Assembly: GCA_028711925.1 (NCBI GenBank)
Contig: JAQTRH010000029.1
Coordinates: 1-11,764 of the forward strand
Length of the DNA stretch: 11,764 nucleotides
Origin: Candidatus Nanoarchaeia archaeon
GTDB taxonomy: Archaea > Nanobdellota > Nanobdellia > Woesearchaeales > CG1-02-33-12
Direction: 5' to 3'
Positions 8,471 through 11,764 of the stretch are shown here, piece by piece (position 1 is the stretch's first letter; every line of letters starts with the position of its first letter). A model generated the notes under the pieces. That model saw nothing but the letters and a program-made list of their open reading frames with translations, searched no databases and was not told the DNA's origin. The translations under genes and the position numbers were made by a program.

Positions 8471-8483
8471 TGTTTTATTTTTT
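8471..8483 (+). terminator. T-rich tract after the 118-residue gene
   Basis: TGTTTTATTTTTT begins 13 bases after the stop codon and is a reasonable archaeal oligo-T terminator. Confidence 0.4.
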
Positions 8484-8590
8484 ATAACACTATAAATTTT
8501 GTTATATCCTTTAAATATTAGCAAAGCACAGCGTGGTTGAGTACCATAAAAAACCAATACTTGGAAAGTTTCAAACATAACAATAAATTA
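8484..8590 (+). other. Intergenic stretch with two small hairpins
   Basis: No protein is encoded here. A TTTAAATA at 8512-8519 resembles a TATA box. Downstream are two short hairpins: TGGT/ACCA (8534-8537 with 8543-8546) and CCAA/TTGG (8554-8557 with 8561-8564). They could belong to a small RNA or be chance; the stems are only four base pairs. Confidence 0.25.
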
Positions 8591-8600
8591 AAATAATATA
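8591..8600 (+). promoter_or_regulatory. Probable TATA box of the 86-residue gene
   Basis: AAATAATATA lies 18-27 bases before the ATG at 8618, with no ribosome binding site between, consistent with a leaderless mRNA. It is a weaker match than the other TATA boxes in the window. Confidence 0.4.
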
Positions 8601-8617
8601 ACTTATATCTTTAGTTT

Positions 8618-8878
8618 ATGATACATGAATTTATCAAAAACATAACAGAATCAATTAAGAATTTGAAGGAAATTCTACCTAAAAAGAGTATTACGAGGCT
8701 TTATGTAGACATGATGTATGTTGCTTCCAAATTTGCAGAAGCCGAAGTAAACGATTTATATACCAATTTAAAGAGGCATAATACCCCTATAAAACCAAAA
8801 GAATTAGCTGACTTCGTTGGAAAGAGATATGAATTTCATCTTAGAAACCAAATTGAATTGTTCAAACATAGGAAATAG
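8618..8878 (+). CDS. Small helical hypothetical protein
   Basis: This is an 86-residue soluble protein with no signal peptide or membrane segment. It appears mostly alpha-helical, with amphipathic stretches at about residues 3-20, 24-52 and 59-84, and is rich in Lys and Glu with a single Pro-rich break (TPIKPKEL at 56-63). There is no cysteine. The gene stands alone between a T-rich terminator region and a convergent zinc-ribbon gene, and seems to have its own leaderless promoter. I do not recognise the family, and the gene is short, so its reality rests on the uninterrupted frame and the promoter position. Confidence 0.5.
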   Translation: MIHEFIKNITESIKNLKEILPKKSITRLYVDMMYVASKFAEAEVNDLYTNLKRHNTPIKPKELADFVGKRYEFHLRNQIELFKHRK

Positions 8879-8950
8879 GTTATATTCTAGGATTGAATAC
8901 ATCATCTGTTCCTGTTAAATACTCCAAGCAAAGATTGAGGAACGGAGAAT

Positions 8951-9253
8951 TTATTTTGTTGCTTTTTGTTTCTTTAGGTAATCTAAAATCTCTTTTTTAC
9001 TCTTTTTTCCTAAGTAATACTGTTCTATATAATACCCTAATTCTCCTTCTAACTCATATATTGTACTGCAGTTCTTACATACAATGCCTGGGCATTCGTC
9101 ACTTGTCAAAAAAGGAATAGGAATAAAAAAAAGATGAGGTATTCTATGAATCATAACATAATAAGTTGCTTGTGATTTACATTTTGGACAAACAAATAAT
9201 GCCTCTATGTTATCATCTTTTTTTACTTTGGGATATGTTCCAAATATTACCAT
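8951..9253 (-). CDS. Zinc-ribbon protein
   Basis: This is a 100-residue protein. Its layout is a short strand VIFGTYPK, then Cys22-x2-Cys25, a hydrophobic stretch with FFIPIPF (42-48), then Cys59-x2-Cys62 followed by YELEG. Two CxxC knuckles around an FFIP segment fit the small zinc-ribbon family whose members start FGT and place a CxxC on each side of a hydrophobic core. An extra Cys54 is present. The C-terminal 30 residues are charged and helical. It may bind a protein or nucleic acid partner through the ribbon, but its role is unknown. The ATG at 9253 is about 27 bp from a TATA box. A 75-residue frame on the + strand at 8893-9120 is only its shadow. Confidence 0.75.
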   Translation of the reverse strand: MVIFGTYPKVKKDDNIEALFVCPKCKSQATYYVMIHRIPHLFFIPIPFLTSDECPGIVCKNCSTIYELEGELGYYIEQYYLGKKSKKEILDYLKKQKATK

Positions 9254-9276
9254 ATCCTTATAATTGTTTAAATGAA

Positions 9277-9284
9277 TTAAATAC
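9277..9284 (-). promoter_or_regulatory. TATA box of the zinc-ribbon gene
   Basis: GTATTTAA (read on the - strand) is centred about 27 bp before the ATG at 9253, implying a leaderless mRNA. Confidence 0.5.
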
Positions 9285-9338
9285 TTTTCTATTAAATTTA
9301 CAAGTCAAAAAATTCCTTTATAACTATTCTCCATGAAA

Positions 9339-9611
9339 TTATGCCTTCCTTATTAAATCAGGCCTTCCCAAATACTTTCTTACGCCTTCAGGGTTCCATA
9401 TCCAGCAGACCTTTCCTTCCCTGTCAACAGCTATTTTATTTGATTCAGAAAGATAATCAAAAATAACACAAAAAGTCTGATACATCATTCTCTTTGGAAG
9501 ATTTTCCCATAAGCTTCTTTTCCTGAACTTTCCGCCGTATTTTTTTATAAAATTCTCTACCATAAGAACAGTATCTAGCTGAGGGTAGTGCAGAACATTC
9601 TTTTTTATCAT
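9339..9611 (-). CDS. Small winged-helix-like protein
   Basis: This is a 90-residue protein. The frame extends upstream to an ATG at 9704, but the stretch between holds an AT-rich promoter and a palindrome, so the ATG at 9611 is the likely start, giving MIKKNVLHYPQLDTVLMVE. The pattern is three helices (about residues 13-25, 31-40, 42-57) followed by a two-stranded wing (NKIAVDREGKVCWIW, 58-72) and a basic tail, resembling a winged helix-turn-helix. HYPQLDTVLMVE and MxYQTFxVIxDYL are motifs I associate with a conserved small protein of DPANN archaea whose target is unknown. DNA binding, perhaps at the palindrome by its own start codon, is an inference. Confidence 0.7.
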   Translation of the reverse strand: MIKKNVLHYPQLDTVLMVENFIKKYGGKFRKRSLWENLPKRMMYQTFCVIFDYLSESNKIAVDREGKVCWIWNPEGVRKYLGRPDLIRKA

Positions 9612-9631
9612 GTTATATAAATTTATATAAC
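9612..9631. promoter_or_regulatory. Perfect 20-bp palindrome at the winged-helix gene start
   Basis: The half-site GTTATATAAA is followed by its exact inverse, giving 20 bp of perfect symmetry that ends one base before the ATG at 9611. It lies between the TATA box at 9636-9645 and the coding region, an ideal place for an operator that blocks polymerase. AT-rich DNA produces palindromes by chance, but ten paired steps with G/C caps is long. Confidence 0.5.
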
Positions 9632-9635
9632 TAAA

Positions 9636-9645
9636 ATATATAAAT
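9636..9645 (-). promoter_or_regulatory. TATA box of the winged-helix gene
   Basis: ATTTATATAT (read on the - strand) is centred about 29 bp before the ATG at 9611. It supports 9611 as the start and a leaderless or nearly leaderless mRNA. Confidence 0.5.
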
Positions 9646-9711
9646 CTTTCGATTTTAAATGCCATCTTGCTTATTACCAATAGAAGAATGGATATAAGCT
9701 TCACGCCATTG

Positions 9712-9760
9712 TGTCCAGTGCTTAATTTTATCGTCAGAAATAATTTCCGAATGTCCAGTG
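9712..9760. repeat. Nine-base direct repeat with 40-bp period
   Basis: TGTCCAGTG occurs at 9712-9720 and again at 9752-9760, in the gap between the nucleotidyltransferase fusion and the winged-helix gene. Both copies are more G+C-rich than their surroundings. No function is evident. Confidence 0.5.
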
Positions 9761-9781
9761 ATAATTTGCAAGAAGGTATTT

Positions 9782-10579
9782 TCAGCAGTATTTCTTGATA
9801 TCTTCCTTTGTATGTATATGCACTTCTTTTTCAGAGCTCAGGTGGCCCTGCAAAAGCCCTCTCTCTGCTAACTTTGGAAATATATCATATTCCAGGCTGT
9901 GGCCCCTGTGAGTTAAAATCTCTGGCTCTGCAACAAACATAGAGGAAAAGCCGATGTAAATATCTGATTCCTTTGGCTTCTGCTCAAACTTAAGTATTTT
10001 AGTTCCTTCCATCTTTACTATTCCTTTTCTTGATGGTTCAGGTGAGGTTGTTAACATTAAGGTTGCAACTGAATTATTCCTGAAATGCTGATTCCAGAGT
10101 TCCTCTATATTTACCCTTTCAAATATTATATCCCCAAATACAACAAGGAAAGATGAGCTTAGCTTTCCATTCAGTATTTTTAATGATGATGCGCTTCCAT
10201 CTGATTCTTTTTCCTCAACATATTCTATCTTAACTCCGTATGAGGAGCCGTCCCTTAAAATATTGAAAACACTTGTCAGTATATTCGGCCTTGCAATAAC
10301 ATATATTCTTTTAAAATTGTTCTGCCTTAATTTATTAACGGCTTTTTCCACTATTGTTGATTTTTTTAGTTTTGCAGTTATCCTGTACTCGTCATTAGAA
10401 ATCTTCATAGAATCTTCATTTCCTCCTGAGAGAATTACAGCCGTTCTGTTTTCTCCCAAAGAATTACCAACAAGCCTTTCTATTGCCTGGCTTCTGTTTC
10501 TTATTATGATATTATCAATTATAGAATCAATCCTTTTAAGCATTTCTTTGTCGATTGTTATAGAGATTTTTTGTTTCAC
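9782..10579 (-). CDS. Ribbon-helix-helix domain fused to degenerate sugar nucleotidyltransferase
   Basis: This is a 265-residue protein starting at GTG 10579, 25-27 bp from a TATA box centre, so probably leaderless. Residues 3-40 form a CopG/Arc-type RHH domain: KISITID is the DNA-contacting strand, followed by two helices with the typical NRSQAIERLV. Residues 45-265 follow the GT-A sugar-1-phosphate nucleotidyltransferase fold: TAVILSGG, VVFGDI with Asp150, GIVKMEG, FEQKPKE, YIGFSSMFV and LEYDIFPKLAERG. The nucleotide-binding signature GxGTRLxPLT is missing (SGGNEDSMK instead), and the late DIGTPED motif reads HIHTKED, losing a metal-binding Asp. It may therefore bind but not process a nucleotide sugar. 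It is divergent from a nucleotide-sugar dehydrogenase, suggesting a regulator that senses pathway metabolites. A weakly active enzyme with a dimerising RHH domain remains possible. Confidence 0.82.
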   Translation of the reverse strand: MKQKISITIDKEMLKRIDSIIDNIIIRNRSQAIERLVGNSLGENRTAVILSGGNEDSMKISNDEYRITAKLKKSTIVEKAVNKLRQNNFKRIYVIARPNILTSVFNILRDGSSYGVKIEYVEEKESDGSASSLKILNGKLSSSFLVVFGDIIFERVNIEELWNQHFRNNSVATLMLTTSPEPSRKGIVKMEGTKILKFEQKPKESDIYIGFSSMFVAEPEILTHRGHSLEYDIFPKLAERGLLQGHLSSEKEVHIHTKEDIKKYC

Positions 10580-10598
10580 AATCTATATTAAAACAACC

Positions 10599-10608
10599 TT
10601 ATATATAA
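10599..10608 (-). promoter_or_regulatory. TATA box of the RHH-nucleotidyltransferase gene
   Basis: TTATATATAA is centred 25-26 bp before the GTG at 10577-10579, the same spacing as the other leaderless genes in the window. This supports GTG as the true start. Confidence 0.6.
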
Positions 10609-10617
10609 ATTTATCGC

Positions 10618-10675
10618 ATAAAGTAGGATAAAGGTAAGATATTTAAATAATTGTTCTTACTTTTTGTAAAAGTAA
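10618..10675. promoter_or_regulatory. Candidate operator: repeated AAAGTA half-sites
   Basis: In the divergent intergenic region, ATAAAGTAGG (10618-10627) is followed at once by ATAAAGGTAA (10628-10637), a 10-bp tandem repeat. An inverted half-site TTACTTTT (10657-10664) and a direct one AAAAGTAA (10668-10675) form a perfect 8-bp inverted repeat with a 3-base spacer. GTAAGA (10634-10639) and TCTTAC (10655-10660) also form an inverted pair around the dehydrogenase TATA box. RHH proteins typically bind short repeated half-sites about one helical turn apart, so the neighbouring RHH fusion is the obvious candidate ligand. Confidence 0.5.
10641..10648 (+). promoter_or_regulatory. TATA box of the nucleotide-sugar dehydrogenase
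   Basis: ATTTAAAT is centred about 37 bp before the ATG at 10682. Transcription would start near 10671, inside the inverted repeat 10657-10675, with a leader of about ten bases. Confidence 0.5.
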
Positions 10676-10681
10676 AAGGTG

Positions 10682-11698
10682 ATGATAATTAAAAAACAAA
10701 CAAAAAGTTTGAAAATTTCTGTTATAGGCACAGGATACGTTGGGTTAATTACAGGGGCAGGATTGGCAAGTCTTGGAAACAAGGTAATATGCGTTGATAT
10801 TGACCAGGATAAAGTTGAAAAAATAAACAGAAAAGACCCCCCTATTTATGAGAAAGGGCTTAAAGAGCTTCTTGAAAAGGTTGTTCCAGATAATCTTAGG
10901 GCAACAACTAATTTAAAAAAGGCAATAAATGACACTTCTGTAACATTTATATGCGTTGGAACACCTTCAAGAAAAAAAGGAGATACTTATTTCAAGCAGT
11001 TGGATGATGTTTCTAAGCAGATTGGCCTTGCATTAAAAAATAAAGAAAAAACCCATTTAATTATTGTGAAAAGCACTGTTCTGCCGGGAACAACAGAAGA
11101 GAAAGTTATAAAGACTATTGAGAGATTTTCAGGAAAAAAATATGGAATTCATTTTGGCGCTGTGATGAACCCTGAATTTTTAAGAGAGGGCTCTGCTTTA
11201 AATGATTTTTTTAATCCAGACAGGATAGTTCTTGGCTCAACTGATTCAAGGTCTTTGAAATCAGCAAGAAAAATATATGAAAATTTTAAATGCCCTGTTC
11301 TTGAGGCAACATTCAAGGAAGCTGAGATGATAAAGTATGCATCAAACTCATTTTTGGCAACAAAGCTTTCTTTCATAAATGAAGTTGGAAATGTATGCAA
11401 AAGGCTTGGAATAAATACAAATGTTATTGCAAAAGGAATGGGCCTTGACTACAGGATATCGCCCCATTTTTTAAGGTCAGGAATCGGCTTCGGGGGATCA
11501 TGCTTTCCAAAAGACGTATCTGCTTTAGTTTTTAAAGCTACAGAAGTCGGCTACAACACAAGGTTGTTAAGGGCAGTTCTTGATGTCAACCATGACCAGC
11601 CATTAAGGCTTCTTGAGAAGGTCGTCATGGAAAACACCGTCAACCTGATCACGGCATACACCGAAAAAAGCCCGGCAAAGAGCAGCGCGATAAAATAG
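10682..11698 (+). CDS. UDP-glucose/GDP-mannose dehydrogenase, C-terminus lost at a foreign junction
   Basis: This NAD-dependent family oxidises the C6 hydroxyl of a nucleotide sugar in two steps to a uronic acid used in surface polysaccharides or glycans. Present are the Rossmann motif GTGYVG (residues 16-21), CVGTPS (91-96), STVLPGTT (131-138), NPEFLREG (163-170), the central-domain KYASNSFLATKLSFINE (218-234) and GFGGSCFPKD with catalytic Cys274. UDP-glucose is the likeliest substrate, but the specificity domain is missing. Family identity ends near residue 313 (base 11620). The last 25 residues are unlike the family and lie in G+C-rich foreign sequence, so the stop at 11696-11698 is probably artificial; the full protein should be about 430 residues. 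The start is ambiguous: GTG 10679 and ATG 10682 are adjacent and both overlap GGTGAT. Confidence 0.88.
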   Translation: MIIKKQTKSLKISVIGTGYVGLITGAGLASLGNKVICVDIDQDKVEKINRKDPPIYEKGLKELLEKVVPDNLRATTNLKKAINDTSVTFICVGTPSRKKGDTYFKQLDDVSKQIGLALKNKEKTHLIIVKSTVLPGTTEEKVIKTIERFSGKKYGIHFGAVMNPEFLREGSALNDFFNPDRIVLGSTDSRSLKSARKIYENFKCPVLEATFKEAEMIKYASNSFLATKLSFINEVGNVCKRLGINTNVIAKGMGLDYRISPHFLRSGIGFGGSCFPKDVSALVFKATEVGYNTRLLRAVLDVNHDQPLRLLEKVVMENTVNLITAYTEKSPAKSSAIK

Positions 11699-11763
11699 GT
11701 GTTGGCTTCGTCGCTCTTGCGCACCTGCGGAAGCAGTACGATCAGCCATATGACGATATTGAC
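11621..11763 (-). CDS. Fragment of a foreign membrane-protein gene
   Basis: On the - strand, the frame with its first full codon at 11763-11761 is open through the whole tail. It gives about 48 residues: a hydrophobic segment (VNIVIWLIVLLP), a charged loop (QVRKSDEANTYF) and a second hydrophobic segment (IALLFAGLFSVYAVIRLTVF). Two membrane helices joined by a polar loop make convincing coding sequence, with G/C-ending codons unlike the AT-rich archaeal genes. Both ends are cut, by the window end and by the junction near 11620. The protein family is not recognisable from this piece. Confidence 0.55.
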
Positions 11764-11764
11764 G

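Noticed and set aside
8521..8580. tRNA-like segment (GGTTGAGTACC and GTTTCAAAC)
   Set aside because: No acceptor stem can be formed, the supposed T stem does not pair, and there is no anticodon arm of proper length.
8908..8943. GTTCCT...AGGAAC inverted repeat as a bidirectional terminator between convergent genes
   Set aside because: The arms are only 6 bases with a 24-base loop and no T tract follows, so it is probably chance.
8893..9120. 75-residue open frame on the + strand
   Set aside because: It lies opposite the zinc-ribbon gene, which has two CxxC knuckles and a promoter. The + strand product is low-complexity (Ser/Leu/Phe) with no motif.
9612..9704. N-terminal extension of the winged-helix gene to an ATG at 9704
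   Set aside because: The extension would be encoded by TATA-rich promoter DNA and a perfect palindrome. The recognisable protein starts at the ATG at 9611.
9705..9781. Box C/D guide RNA around the TGTCCAGTG repeats
   Set aside because: I could not place a convincing C box (RUGAUGA) and D box (CUGA) at proper spacing on either strand.

Overview
The window looks like part of an AT-rich archaeal genome, most likely a DPANN archaeon of the Woesearchaeota/Pacearchaeota kind. The reasons are an archaeal-type 5S rRNA, TATA boxes about 25-29 bp before start codons with no leader, GGTG-type ribosome binding sites, and exported proteins with short ITGN/ITGK motifs and CGDGxC...CPxDC cysteine repeats. 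The lineage is an inference from style, not a phylogenetic result.

Layout. (1) Positions 2-3398, + strand: three closely spaced genes for exported proteins. They are the 3' part of a large surface protein with two GWNLI modules, a small cysteine-rich lipoprotein, and a 556-residue secreted protein with 38 cysteines. (2) Positions 3463-6784, + strand: a glycolytic operon of bacterial-type NAD-dependent GAPDH, a DUF362 protein with a two-cluster ferredoxin tail, and phosphoglycerate kinase. GAPDH and PGK carry out consecutive steps from glyceraldehyde-3-phosphate to 3-phosphoglycerate; the Fe-S protein between them has no known role. (3) Positions 6777-7822, - strand: a flavodoxin-like protein overlapping the pgk tail, and a two-gene membrane-protein operon. 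(4) Positions 7886-7997, - strand: a stand-alone 5S rRNA gene with its own TATA box. (5) Positions 8101-8878, + strand: two small genes of unknown function, apparently leaderless. (6) Positions 8951-10579, - strand: a zinc-ribbon protein, a small winged-helix-like protein with a 20-bp palindrome at its start, and a ribbon-helix-helix (RHH) domain fused to a degenerate sugar nucleotidyltransferase. (7) From 10682, + strand: a UDP-glucose/GDP-mannose dehydrogenase, divergent from the RHH fusion.

Two things deserve most attention. The RHH-nucleotidyltransferase fusion lacks signature catalytic residues and shares a roughly 100-bp intergenic region with the nucleotide-sugar dehydrogenase. That region carries several AAAGTA-like half-sites around the dehydrogenase TATA box, which suggests a regulator built from a nucleotide-sugar enzyme. 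Second, the last 144 bases (about 52% G+C) do not fit. They interrupt the dehydrogenase before its C-terminal domain, and on the - strand they encode a membrane-protein fragment, so the end is probably an assembly chimera and the apparent C-terminus of the last gene should not be trusted.

No gene-free stretch exceeds 300 bases. I found no CRISPR array, insertion sequence or tRNA.
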